Below, one piece after another: positions 18,768 through 27,519 of a stretch of DNA of 64,000 bases. Source of the DNA: CG2-30-36-16 sp964372115. Its GTDB lineage: Bacteria; Bacteroidota; Ignavibacteria; Ignavibacteriales; Ignavibacteriaceae. Under the pieces are notes generated by a model. It saw only the letters and a program-made list of their open reading frames with translations. It ran no database searches and was not told where the DNA came from. A program made the translations under genes and the position numbers. How positions within the stretch are numbered: position 1 is the first letter of the stretch; every line of letters starts with the position of its first letter. The stretch lies in assembly GCA_964372115.1 (NCBI GenBank), contig CAYJPN010000020.1, positions 38,599 through 102,598 on the forward strand, written 5' to 3'.

Positions 18768-19514
18768 ATGAAAATAGCAGTATGTGTTAGCCATGTACCG
18801 GACACTGCTACGAAAATAAAAATTGCTGATGAGGGAAAACAGATTGATCCTAACGGCGTTACTTTTATTTTGAATCCTTACGATGAATTTGCTGTTGAAG
18901 AAGCTCTGAAACAAAAAGAAGCGCTCGGAGGAGAAGTAGTGGTCTTTAGTCTCGGCGGAGATTCAAGCAAAGAAACAATTCGTAAAGCTCTCGCAATGGG
19001 CGCAGATAGAGGCGTTCTTTTAAAGGATGAAACCACTCGCGATTCGATTGGTGTTGCTAAGGCGCTTTCAGAAGCAATTAAAGAAGAAGGCTGTGAATTT
19101 GTATTTTGCGGCAAACAGTCTGTTGATTATGACGATTCGATAGTCGGGCAGTTGATAGCAGCCATGCTTGGTTATAACTGTGTATCTATTGTTGTTGATT
19201 TGAAAGTTGCCGGGAATAAAATTACAGCGGAAAGAGAAATTGAAGGTGGGCGTGAAGTGGTTGAAACGGAGTTTCCGGTTGTTATTACAGCTCAAAAAGG
19301 TCTTAACGAACCTCGCTACGCATCCTTAAAAGGAATTATGTCGGCAAAGAAAAAAACTATTGAAGAAAAATCGGCGGCAGTTGTAGAAACCACTACCGAA
19401 GTTGTAAAGATGCACAAACCTTCTCCAAAACAACCGGGTAGAATACTCGGCAGCGATGTTTCTGTTGTACCGGAACTCGTTCGGTTGTTAAGAGAAGAAG
19501 CAAAAGTAATTTAA
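18768..19514 (+). CDS. etfB: Electron transfer flavoprotein, beta subunit
   Basis: AMP-binding subunit of the heterodimeric flavoprotein that takes electrons from acyl-CoA dehydrogenases. The family opening MKIAVCVSHVPDT, the NPYDEFAVEEAL block, FCGKQSVDYDDS and the GLNEPRYASLKGIM recognition loop (partner-docking region in known ETFs) are all present. Length 248 is normal. GGAGG stands five bases before the ATG. Upstream, TTGCAC and TACAAT (18668-18699, 20 bases apart) are a loose promoter candidate. etfA follows 14 bases later. With the thiolase and hbd at the left end this fits beta-oxidation or butyryl-CoA chemistry; no acyl-CoA dehydrogenase lies in the window. Confidence 0.93.
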   Translation: MKIAVCVSHVPDTATKIKIADEGKQIDPNGVTFILNPYDEFAVEEALKQKEALGGEVVVFSLGGDSSKETIRKALAMGADRGVLLKDETTRDSIGVAKALSEAIKEEGCEFVFCGKQSVDYDDSIVGQLIAAMLGYNCVSIVVDLKVAGNKITAEREIEGGREVVETEFPVVITAQKGLNEPRYASLKGIMSAKKKTIEEKSAAVVETTTEVVKMHKPSPKQPGRILGSDVSVVPELVRLLREEAKVI

Positions 19515-19528
19515 GGAGATGAATAAAA

Positions 19529-20500
19529 ATGGCGAATAAAATTCTGGCAATTCTTGAACAAAGAGAAGGCAGCATAAAAAGAGCATCATTTGAGGCGGTT
19601 ACGGTTGCGGCTAATCTCGCATTAAAATTAAATTACGAAGTTGAAGCTGTTGCGATAGGCAACGAAATAAAAAACTTAAGTGATGTTTCAAAGTACGGCA
19701 TAAAAAACATTAAACATTTTAAAAACGACCAATTGGAAAAATACAGCACAACCGCTTACTCCGACGTGATTACTGAGTATGCCAAAGAAGTTGATGCGGA
19801 ATATATAATAATTGCCAATACTTCATTAGGAAGAGATTTAGCTCCTTTTATAGCGGTTAAAATTAACGCAGGCATTTTAACTGATTGTACAAATATTGAA
19901 GTAGAAAATGGTACGGTTGTAGTTACCCGTCCGGTTTATGGCGCAAAAGCTTTGATAGATGTTCAATTTAAAAGTGCAAAAAAAGTTATAACAACACGTC
20001 CTAATGTATTTAAAGCAGAAATTGATGAAACCTCTGCACCGGCGGAGATTGTTATAAAAGAAGTAATAGCACCAAATTTAAAATGCCGTGTTGTTGATAC
20101 AAAAAAATCAGAAGGAAAACTTGATGTAGCAGAGGCGGATATAATTGTCTCGGGCGGCAGAGGAATAAAAGGACCGGAAAATTTCAACTTAATTGAAAAT
20201 CTTGCCGGTGCACTTGGAGCCGCAGTGGGAGCATCACGCGCAGTTGTAGACGCCGGTTGGAGACCTCATCGCGAACAAGTTGGGCAGACTGGTAAAACTG
20301 TGTCCCCTTCTCTTTACGTTGCTTGCGGTATTTCGGGTGCCATTCAACACCTTGCAGGAATGTCATCATCAAAATATATTGTGGCTATCAATAAAGATAA
20401 AGATGCTCCGATTTTTTCGGTAGCTGACTATGGAATAGCCGGAGATGTATTTGAGATACTTCCGGCATTAACTGAAGAGATAAAAAAGTATAAATCTTAA
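19529..20500 (+). CDS. etfA: Electron transfer flavoprotein, alpha subunit
   Basis: FAD-carrying subunit of ETF. The N-terminal half is the adenine-nucleotide-hydrolase-like fold. The C-terminal FAD domain holds VVSGGRGIKGPENF-like residues (IVSGGRG), GASRAVVDAGWRPHREQVGQTG and YVACGISGAIQHLAGM, the standard FAD-binding sequence set. At 323 residues it is full length. The ATG is preceded by AAGGAG and it is co-directional with etfB. No domain for extra iron-sulfur clusters is present, so this is a conventional ETF; a bifurcating partner cannot be judged without seeing other subunits. Confidence 0.93.
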   Translation: MANKILAILEQREGSIKRASFEAVTVAANLALKLNYEVEAVAIGNEIKNLSDVSKYGIKNIKHFKNDQLEKYSTTAYSDVITEYAKEVDAEYIIIANTSLGRDLAPFIAVKINAGILTDCTNIEVENGTVVVTRPVYGAKALIDVQFKSAKKVITTRPNVFKAEIDETSAPAEIVIKEVIAPNLKCRVVDTKKSEGKLDVAEADIIVSGGRGIKGPENFNLIENLAGALGAAVGASRAVVDAGWRPHREQVGQTGKTVSPSLYVACGISGAIQHLAGMSSSKYIVAINKDKDAPIFSVADYGIAGDVFEILPALTEEIKKYKS

Positions 20501-20517
20501 TGGATTAGGAGATTTTA

Positions 20518-21105
20518 TTGCACAAGATTCAATGTGAAATATTAGGGTTATCAACAAGCCCCTCTACTGGAGGGGCATATGCCTTACTCTTAAAAGAGAT
20601 TGATGGGAATAGGCGTTTACCAATAATTATAGGTTCTTATGAAGCGCAGGCAATCGCATTAGAGATTGAAGGGATCAAACCTCCACGCCCTCTTACACAT
20701 GATCTACTGAAGCAGATGATTGACAACCTCGGAGCATCTGTCCTCGAGGTACTAATTGATGAACTAAGGGATAATACATTTTTCGCAAAAATAATACTCG
20801 AGGTTTCCACTTTAACAAATGAAATAGACAGCCGTCCGAGCGATGCTATTGCACTTGCCGTTAGAACCGGCTCTCCAATATATGTTTCCGACCTCGTAAT
20901 GAAATCTGCTGCATTTGTTCCAGCCGAAGAAATTACGCCTGATACAGAGAGAATTAGTGATATCTTCGATGAGGAGAAACCAAAATCAAAAGAAGCAAAA
21001 TTAGCCGCGTTGCAAAATCAGATGCGGGAAGCAATTGAAACCGAAGATTATGAACGGGCGGCTAAACTTCGTGATGAAATTAAAAACCTTACTAGTAATA
21101 ATTAA
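20518..21105 (+). CDS. Bifunctional nuclease (BFN/DUF151) domain protein with UVR tail
   Basis: Residues 1-150 are the BFN/DUF151 domain: LPIIIGSYEAQAIALEIEG, RPLTHDLL and the signature SRPSDAIALA (105-114). Plant and Thermotoga relatives have been reported as nucleases, but the activity of this subfamily is uncertain. Residues about 160-195 form a UVR motif (pattern LQNQMREAIETEDYERAAKL), a short helical hairpin known from UvrB and Clp/McsA proteins, here probably a protein-binding coil. The start is TTG with TAGGAG five bases before it. It follows etfA by 17 bases and may be co-transcribed. The shared terminator hairpin begins at its stop codon. Confidence 0.75.
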   Translation: MHKIQCEILGLSTSPSTGGAYALLLKEIDGNRRLPIIIGSYEAQAIALEIEGIKPPRPLTHDLLKQMIDNLGASVLEVLIDELRDNTFFAKIILEVSTLTNEIDSRPSDAIALAVRTGSPIYVSDLVMKSAAFVPAEEITPDTERISDIFDEEKPKSKEAKLAALQNQMREAIETEDYERAAKLRDEIKNLTSNN

Positions 21106-21129
21106 GGGTATTTACGCGAATACCCTTTT
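21104..21129. terminator. Bidirectional terminator shared by two convergent genes
   Basis: AAGGGTATT (21104-21112) and AATACCCTT (21119-21127) form a perfect nine-pair stem with a TACGCG loop. The left arm includes the last bases of the BFN stop codon and the stop codon of the opposing DUF2851 gene lies at 21112-21114, so two convergent genes end inside one hairpin. TTTT follows on the plus strand; on the minus strand the sequence after it is TAATTA. Confidence 0.65.
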
Positions 21130-22593
21130 ACCCATCGGACAAACTTTACAGGGATCTGCATGCCCGCAGTTTTCCCTAAACAACTCAATCATTCCCTGAT
21201 AAAGTAATGCGCGTCGTGATGCTTTTTTTAAGTTTATTGATTCTGATATTTCTTTAACAAGTCGGTTATCACTGTGCTGGGAATAGTTTGTATACAGTTT
21301 TATGACATTTTTAGCAGCTTTTTCTTTTCCGAATATTTCAAAGTAAAGATGCGCAATTGGTAAAATAATATTTACAATAATTTCATCTGCCCGGGAAGTG
21401 CCTACAAAATATTTTATCGCTACATCTGACGGTTTATCGAATACAAAATGATTTGCCCAATAACCTTCTGCATCTACACGGAAATAGTTTTTCATTACTC
21501 TCTCAAGCGTGATTACGTCTTCTACTTCTTCAAAACTTCTTAATAATTTGTGAACCAGATTTTCTTTGAGAATTTTGTTTATAAGTCGGCTGCCTCCGGC
21601 AATACGAATTGTGGGAAAATTTATAGGTCGTTGCCCATAAAAATGCCATTGTTCCTCCGAATATGTTACTCCGCTATATGAAGATTTTATTTCTGACCAG
21701 AATTTAGCAAGGTTTCTTGTGTATTCTGATGTTTCTTGATCCGGCAGATTGTAGATATCCGGCATTATACCGGAGACGTTGAATAACGCGGCTTCAACGT
21801 ATTGAATAAAATTATCTCTTTCCATAAACAGCGATAAAAACTCTATGTCTATCGACCGTGCAAGTTTTATCATTATTTCTTTATTTTTTGAATAACCGAG
21901 GGCTTCAAAAACGGATTCGATTAGTAATTGCTGCCAGATAACTTTTGACTTAAAATCATCTGGTGACGAATATTTTTCCAGTTGCATCTCATCATAATCA
22001 TATTTTACAACCGGTTCGCTCAAATTTACTTCTTTAAGATATTTAAGTTCTTTAAGCCGGGCTAAAAACTTTTTCTTTTTGTTTTTAAATCGTTTAATAC
22101 CGAGTTGAGTGATTATTTCAATTTTTTCATTTTCATCAAGTTCTTTTGCAAGTTCAGCACAAGGCATTGTAAATATTCTGTTGTTTCGCTCTTTTAAAAT
22201 TGCATCGTGCAACGCACTTCTTAAACCGGTTGCAATACATTCATCGATAGATATTGATTGTACTTTTCGTCCTTCGCTTGTATAAACATGAGTCCGTTTT
22301 GAATTGCTCTGAAGAACAACATGCAAAACAACTTTATCGTAACGTTTGTTAAGGTTGTGCCCGTGGTTTTTCCAGTCCGAATATGTGCCGTCAATTTCTA
22401 TATCACCGCAAAAAGTAAGATGCCCAATTTTTATTCGGGCATTTTTAAAATCCGGTCCGCTGGTATCTTTGTTTTCAACGCCTGCATCGAGCACTGCAAT
22501 AATATCGCCGTCTTTTGTTCGTAAGTTTTGTATAAAATCTTGTTTCTTCCATATTTCATATAGAAATTTTTCTTTGATGTTATACTTTTCCAT
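21112..22593 (-). CDS. DUF2851-like family protein
   Basis: A 493-residue soluble protein of the family I recall as DUF2851, found in Bacteroidota and relatives, with no established function. Visible blocks are GVENKDTSGPDFKNARI and GDIEIDGTYSDWKNHGH near residues 35-75, then VVLHVV. The mix of Asp, Glu and Lys around PDF and DIEI recalls a restriction-endonuclease-like core, but this is inference. The C-terminus ends with CGHADPCKVCPMGKRV, three cysteines that could bind a metal. Its start overlaps the upstream membrane-anchored gene by 14 bases, so it belongs to the pyrF transcript. Confidence 0.65.
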   Translation of the reverse strand: MEKYNIKEKFLYEIWKKQDFIQNLRTKDGDIIAVLDAGVENKDTSGPDFKNARIKIGHLTFCGDIEIDGTYSDWKNHGHNLNKRYDKVVLHVVLQSNSKRTHVYTSEGRKVQSISIDECIATGLRSALHDAILKERNNRIFTMPCAELAKELDENEKIEIITQLGIKRFKNKKKKFLARLKELKYLKEVNLSEPVVKYDYDEMQLEKYSSPDDFKSKVIWQQLLIESVFEALGYSKNKEIMIKLARSIDIEFLSLFMERDNFIQYVEAALFNVSGIMPDIYNLPDQETSEYTRNLAKFWSEIKSSYSGVTYSEEQWHFYGQRPINFPTIRIAGGSRLINKILKENLVHKLLRSFEEVEDVITLERVMKNYFRVDAEGYWANHFVFDKPSDVAIKYFVGTSRADEIIVNIILPIAHLYFEIFGKEKAAKNVIKLYTNYSQHSDNRLVKEISESINLKKASRRALLYQGMIELFRENCGHADPCKVCPMGKRVFA

Positions 22594-23089
22594 CCTTTTC
22601 CCTTTTGATTAAATGAATGATAGAATAAACTGAAATGGAACGTTTTGAGCCTTTTCTGTAAAAAGTTTCTAATACGTTTTCTCCTATATTCAATCTTACA
22701 TTATTAAACTTGTAAACACCCTGCCCAATTTGATAGAACATGTCGATTTTTCGGTTATTTCTGAACAGGAATAAATCAATATTTTTTACACCGACAGGAG
22801 CCACTACTTCAACGGATATTACTTGAGTGTTAACTTCTACGGTATCTTTTAAATTTTTAAATTGTAAAAATGGATATTTAGGATCGATGATGAGGTTTGA
22901 TAAATCGTAAACGTCGGGGAATAAATCAACCGGAAGTTCTTCATCTATTCTTTCAGTTTCGTTTTCCGTTTGGTTATTAGGTTTATTAACTGCCACTCCG
23001 GTATCCTTTTTCATTGAGTTTTCATTTACGTTGAGAAAACTTACGAATAAAAGAATAAAGAATAAAATAAAAAAAACTACTTTTTTCAT
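22580..23089 (-). CDS. Membrane-anchored or exported protein of unknown function
   Basis: A 169-residue protein with a hydrophobic N-terminus (residues 3-20) that is either an uncleaved anchor or a signal peptide, then an Asn/Glu-rich linker. Residues 80-160 form a beta-rich domain, pattern VISVEVVAPVGVKNIDLFL and GENVLETFYRKGSKRS, that resembles an Ig-like fold. It overlaps the pyrF stop by four bases (ATGA) and the following DUF2851 gene by 14 bases, so all three are translated from one message. I do not recognise a family. Confidence 0.6.
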   Translation of the reverse strand: MKKVVFFILFFILLFVSFLNVNENSMKKDTGVAVNKPNNQTENETERIDEELPVDLFPDVYDLSNLIIDPKYPFLQFKNLKDTVEVNTQVISVEVVAPVGVKNIDLFLFRNNRKIDMFYQIGQGVYKFNNVRLNIGENVLETFYRKGSKRSISVYSIIHLIKREKDGKV

Positions 23090-23898
23090 TCTAATAATAT
23101 CTTTTTTGCTGTCTCATTTAAACTATTTAGTTCTTTCGAAGCTGCTTCTGCAAAATTTAAATTGCCGCTTTTGTAAATTATACTACGACTTATATTTATA
23201 AGCAAGTCATTCCTCTTATTTTCTTTAAAAGCGTATAATACGTCTTCAAGGCTACCTCCCTGCGCGCCAACACCCGGCAGCAATACCGGGAGTGTACCAA
23301 ATGCCGGTAAGGATTCTTTTAGCTCATTTATATTTGTGGCGCCGAAAACAATACCGCAATTTTCCGCAGTATTCCATTCAATAATTTTCTCGATAACTTT
23401 TATGTACAAAGGAGTGCCGTCTATCAACCTGAGTTTTTCAAAATCTGTTGCACCGGGATTCGATGTTAATGCAAGTATAAAATTTAATTTTTCCGGGTTC
23501 TCTAAAAATGGTTTTATTGAATCGCTTCCCATATATGGGTGAAGTGTAGATGCATCGCACTTATAATATTCGAATAATGATTTAGCATACATTTGCGAAG
23601 TATTACCGATGTCCCCTCTTTTTGCATCACCAATAATTAAAATATCTCGAGGAATTAACTTAATTGTATTTTTTAATATCTCCATTCCCCGGGGTCCATC
23701 TTTTTCGTAGAAAGCAAAGTTTAACTTATAAGCGGCAGCACCTTTGAGTGTAGCTTCAATTATCTGCTTATTAAATTCGTAAACCGGGGAATCATAATTT
23801 TTTAGATGCGCGGGGAGTTTCGCAAAATCAGTATCTAATCCAACACAAATAAATTTTCCCTCTTTGTTTTTGTTGCGGAGTTTATCTAAAGCTTTCAT
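23086..23898 (-). CDS. pyrF: Orotidine 5'-phosphate decarboxylase (type 2)
   Basis: Last step of UMP synthesis: decarboxylation of OMP. The core motif DAKRGDIGNT holds catalytic Lys93 and its Asp partners. The N-terminal CVGLDTDFAKLP, ALTSNPGATDFE and LLPGVGAQGGS (phosphate-binding loop) match the longer type 2 enzymes of about 270 residues rather than the 230-residue type 1. No orotate phosphoribosyltransferase is fused. It leads a three-gene overlapping run on the minus strand, with the two downstream genes unrelated to pyrimidines. pyrG lies 9 kb away on the same strand. Confidence 0.93.
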   Translation of the reverse strand: MKALDKLRNKNKEGKFICVGLDTDFAKLPAHLKNYDSPVYEFNKQIIEATLKGAAAYKLNFAFYEKDGPRGMEILKNTIKLIPRDILIIGDAKRGDIGNTSQMYAKSLFEYYKCDASTLHPYMGSDSIKPFLENPEKLNFILALTSNPGATDFEKLRLIDGTPLYIKVIEKIIEWNTAENCGIVFGATNINELKESLPAFGTLPVLLPGVGAQGGSLEDVLYAFKENKRNDLLINISRSIIYKSGNLNFAEAASKELNSLNETAKKILLE

Positions 23899-23993
23899 AA
23901 TTATTCTATACTATTAAAATATTTGTTATTCAGGTATATCTGAAATAGTGATTCTTTAATTTGATCTTTATTGTTAACTATTTTTTTTACTTA

Positions 23994-25223
23994 TTAAGTG
24001 TAATCCTTTTTTGTTCTGTAAATGTTAGCAATAATTCCGAGCATAAATACATTAACTAAAAGTGAACTGCCTCCGTAACTAACAAAGGGCAAAGGAATCC
24101 CGATTACAGGCATTATCCCAAGTACCATCCCTATATTAACTAAAAGATGGATAAAATAAACGGAAAGAATTCCTATAATAACAAGACTTAAAAATTCATC
24201 TTTTGTACCAGTTGCAACTCTTAATATTTTAATTAATAAATAAAAAAATAAACCAAGTGTAATAATTGCACCTATAAACCCGAATTCCTCTCCTATAACA
24301 CAATAAATAAAATCAGTCCATTGCTCAGGTATGTACTGTAACTGAGTTTGATTGCCATGCAAAAAACCTTTGCCAAATAGTCCACCGGAACCAATTGCGA
24401 CTTTTGCTTGAATAGCATTGTACCCTGATCCAAGCGGATCAGCCATCGGGTCGATAAAAGATTGAATACGTTTTTGCTGGTGTGGACTTAAAGCGTTGTA
24501 CACATAATCTGTAAAAAAGCCCGAGCCAAGATTTAATGCAAGTATAGAACCGCTGAAAAATATATCTTTTTTGAAATAGAGCAATGCTAACAGAACGAGA
24601 ATTATCGCAGCAATAAAATACACCAATCCAAAAAGGGAGGCTACTGCCACTGCCCCGGGGGAAAGAACAATAAATAAACCAAAGAGACTTATCCCCTTCC
24701 AAAATATTAATGTTAAAATCAATCCCATAAAAACAAAGGTAGTACCCATATCAGGTTCGAGTAATATTAATGCAACAGGTAAAAAACTAATGGCAAGCGC
24801 TTTTAATATATCGCCGAAGGACTCAATATCAGTATTTTTTCTACTTAAAAATGCTGATAACGCAAGTATCGTCCCAATTTTTGCAAATTCTGCTGGCTGG
24901 AATCCGAGCGGTCCCAAATCGAGCCAACTGCGTGCGCCTGAAATCTTTTTGCCTGCGACTAATACAACTATTAAAAGCAGAATTGAAAACAAATAAACAG
25001 GCACCGAAATAAGTTTAAAAGTATTAGTAGGCAGTGAGTAAACAACAAAAAAAATAATCGTGGCAGAAACAGCAAAGAAAAATTGTTTCTCGAAATTTCC
25101 AGCGGCAGCAGGATTGTTTAATGTAGCGCTATAAATAGCAATTAAACCTATAATTATTAGTCCGAAAGCCGCAAAAAAAATTCCAAAATCAAATCTATCT
25201 TTTAGATGATAATCAATGCGCAA
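23994..25223 (-). CDS. rodA: Rod-shape peptidoglycan glycosyltransferase RodA
   Basis: SEDS-family polytopic glycosyltransferase that polymerises lipid II during side-wall growth together with PBP2. Ten hydrophobic segments are visible in 409 residues. The SEDS motifs are present: EPDMGTTFVFMG with the essential Asp, the long extracellular loop with GSGYNAIQAKVAIGSGG and GKGFLHGNQTQLQYIPEQ, and PLPFVSYGGSSL near the end. The start overlaps the end of the PBP2 gene by 11 bases, coupling the two partners. Order and overlap identify it as RodA rather than FtsW. Confidence 0.94.
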   Translation of the reverse strand: MRIDYHLKDRFDFGIFFAAFGLIIIGLIAIYSATLNNPAAAGNFEKQFFFAVSATIIFFVVYSLPTNTFKLISVPVYLFSILLLIVVLVAGKKISGARSWLDLGPLGFQPAEFAKIGTILALSAFLSRKNTDIESFGDILKALAISFLPVALILLEPDMGTTFVFMGLILTLIFWKGISLFGLFIVLSPGAVAVASLFGLVYFIAAIILVLLALLYFKKDIFFSGSILALNLGSGFFTDYVYNALSPHQQKRIQSFIDPMADPLGSGYNAIQAKVAIGSGGLFGKGFLHGNQTQLQYIPEQWTDFIYCVIGEEFGFIGAIITLGLFFYLLIKILRVATGTKDEFLSLVIIGILSVYFIHLLVNIGMVLGIMPVIGIPLPFVSYGGSSLLVNVFMLGIIANIYRTKKDYT

Positions 25224-27033
25224 CTGCAGCCCCCAATAAATTATCTTTTATTTGCGGAAGTTGAGGAATATCTTTTCTATCTAATTTGTCCTTTAATAAA
25301 TATGCTTGAATTAACTTTTTTGCAATTGGGGCAGCATGTGTAGCGCCAAAACCTACATTTTCTACTACAACAGCTAAAGCAATTTTCGGGTTTTCAGAAG
25401 GAGCAAAAGCAATAAATAAAGCATGATCTTTACCGTGCGGATTTTGTGCAGTTCCGGTTTTACCCGATACGTGCATTTCATTTAATCTTATACTTCCTGC
25501 TGTACCTGCACCGTTTACCACAAGAAACATCCCTTCTTTTACAACATCAAAAATTTCTTTTTTTATTTTTACATCTATCGGCTTGAATGAAAAAGGGTGA
25601 AGCTTTTTTGTATTATTATCCACATATCCTTTTACAATATGGGGATTGAAACTTTTTCCATTATTAGCAATCAATGCAGTATATTTCGCTAACTGAATTG
25701 GAGTTACCGAAACTTCACCCTGTCCGATACCTAAACTTGCAAGGATACTTCGCGGCCAATTTGCTCCGTACCGTTTTACGTAAAAATCTGTTGTGGGTAT
25801 AAACCCGGATGATTCTTCTCCAATATCAATTCCCGTATCTTTACTAAACCCGAATCGCCGGCTGTATTCTGCAAATTTATCTAAACCGATTTTATAAATT
25901 AGGTTGTAAAAAAATACATTACAAGATTTTTCAATAGCATGAATTACGTTAATACTGCCATGCGCGCCGTGACATTTAAACGGACGACCGAACATAAACG
26001 AACCCCCGCAAAAGAAGGTAGTTTGTGGTGTTATAACTCCCATATCCAGTGCGGCAATTGCTGCAAGAACTTTATAAGTAGAACCCGGAGGTTTCAATGA
26101 CATCGTTGCTCTATTAAAAGAAGGTTTTTCAGGATCGCTATAAAGTTTTGATAAATATTCACGTGAGGTTACATAAGAAAATGCATTTAAATCATAGTCA
26201 GGTGAACTAGCTAATGCAAGAACTTCTCCTGTTGATGGTTCAATGGCTACTACAGCCCCCCGCAGTCCTTTCAAACCTTGCTCTGCTGCAAACTGTGCGT
26301 CAGCATCAATGGAAAGCATGAGGTCTTGCCCCTTTACAGAACTTTTATCTTCTGCGCCATCCTTATACCGTCCGATTTCTTTTCTTTTCGAATCAACTAA
26401 AATATAATTGAAACCTTTTTCACCGCGTAAATTTTTTTCATATTCTTTTTCAATCCCGTTGTTGCCCACATAATCACCCGGTTTGTAATATTCGTTCTCT
26501 TTTTCGAGTTTCTTAGGAGAAATTTCTTTTGTGTACCCAAACATGTGCGAACCCATAACACCTGCCGGGTATCCTCGCTGCATTTCAACAATGTAATCAA
26601 CACCATTTAAGTGTTCTTCATTTTCTTCCAACCAGGAAACCGTTTCGAAACTAATTCCACGTTTTATCCTGATGGGAACAAATTTTGAATATATCCTATT
26701 ATTAAACAATATTTTTGAAATGTATCCGGGTTCGGTATCAAGAACACTTTCTATAATCCTGTTGAGAGTTGTATCATAATCAGCGGGAGTTATCCGAAGT
26801 GTGTATGCAGGTATATTATCAACAAGCACTTTTCCGTTTCGATCGAGGAATACTCCACGCAACGGTGTTTGTTCGATTGCTTTTATGCTGTTGCCGGCGG
26901 ATTTTTCATCATAAGCCTGCTGCTGTACAACCTGCATCTGGAATAAACGAAATCCAAATAATCCGAATACGGCAGAAATTAATATTAAAATAATTGACCG
27001 TCGTGTTGAGGAAGCAAAATACTCTGCTCTCAA
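25213..27033 (-). CDS. mrdA: Penicillin-binding protein 2 (elongation transpeptidase)
   Basis: Monofunctional class B transpeptidase that cross-links new glycan strands made by RodA. One N-terminal membrane helix (13-31) is followed by a dimerisation/pedestal domain with RGYPAGVMGSHMFGY. The penicillin-binding domain has all active-site motifs: STYK with Ser318, SCN with Ser370 and KTG starting at Lys525. At 606 residues it is normal for PBP2. The start overlaps mreD by four bases and rodA overlaps its end. The final Ala-rich tail is short. This gene is a beta-lactam target by family knowledge. Confidence 0.95.
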   Translation of the reverse strand: MRAEYFASSTRRSIILILISAVFGLFGFRLFQMQVVQQQAYDEKSAGNSIKAIEQTPLRGVFLDRNGKVLVDNIPAYTLRITPADYDTTLNRIIESVLDTEPGYISKILFNNRIYSKFVPIRIKRGISFETVSWLEENEEHLNGVDYIVEMQRGYPAGVMGSHMFGYTKEISPKKLEKENEYYKPGDYVGNNGIEKEYEKNLRGEKGFNYILVDSKRKEIGRYKDGAEDKSSVKGQDLMLSIDADAQFAAEQGLKGLRGAVVAIEPSTGEVLALASSPDYDLNAFSYVTSREYLSKLYSDPEKPSFNRATMSLKPPGSTYKVLAAIAALDMGVITPQTTFFCGGSFMFGRPFKCHGAHGSINVIHAIEKSCNVFFYNLIYKIGLDKFAEYSRRFGFSKDTGIDIGEESSGFIPTTDFYVKRYGANWPRSILASLGIGQGEVSVTPIQLAKYTALIANNGKSFNPHIVKGYVDNNTKKLHPFSFKPIDVKIKKEIFDVVKEGMFLVVNGAGTAGSIRLNEMHVSGKTGTAQNPHGKDHALFIAFAPSENPKIALAVVVENVGFGATHAAPIAKKLIQAYLLKDKLDRKDIPQLPQIKDNLLGAAVAH

Positions 27034-27518
27034 TAACTACTCCTACGTGGATAAAAAATAACTACAACAAAACTTAGGATGGATGTATAAATTCCAGGAA
27101 TCATTCCCTGTTCAAATAAAAGTAAAAGCAAGCTTGTTCTAAAATCAATTTGAGTAATAAAAGTATACATCACAGCATCAACTGAAGCGCATAAAAGCAC
27201 TATAAATGGAAATATATATGATTTAAAATTTTGACTTAACCTGTTTTCATTATAAAAATAACCTGCAATAAAACCGGCAAGCGTTTTTGATAACATGGTG
27301 CTGCCAAGAAAACTACCGGTTATAACATCAAAAAGAAATCCATAAACAAACCCTAATACAGTACCATAAATTTGTCCATTTCGCAAGGCAAATGAAACGA
27401 GCAAAATTATAATCAAATCGGGCACAGCTCCGTTTACAGCAATTAAAGGAACAATAGTCGTTTGAATTATTAAAACTGGAAAAAACAGTAAAACAGAATA
27501 TAAAATTTCTTTACGCAT
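27030..27518 (-). CDS. mreD: Rod shape-determining protein MreD
   Basis: Small polytopic inner-membrane protein of the elongasome. 162 residues with about five hydrophobic segments and the short loop GAVPDLIIILLVSFALRNG, which matches MreD. GTVLGFVYGFLFDVITGSFLG carries the conserved Gly/Asp pattern of the family. It lies one base after mreC and overlaps the PBP2 start, and that position in mreB-mreC-mreD-mrdA order supports the name more strongly than sequence alone, since MreD diverges fast. Confidence 0.85.
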   Translation of the reverse strand: MRKEILYSVLLFFPVLIIQTTIVPLIAVNGAVPDLIIILLVSFALRNGQIYGTVLGFVYGFLFDVITGSFLGSTMLSKTLAGFIAGYFYNENRLSQNFKSYIFPFIVLLCASVDAVMYTFITQIDFRTSLLLLLFEQGMIPGIYTSILSFVVVIFYPRRSSY

Positions 27519-27519
27519 G

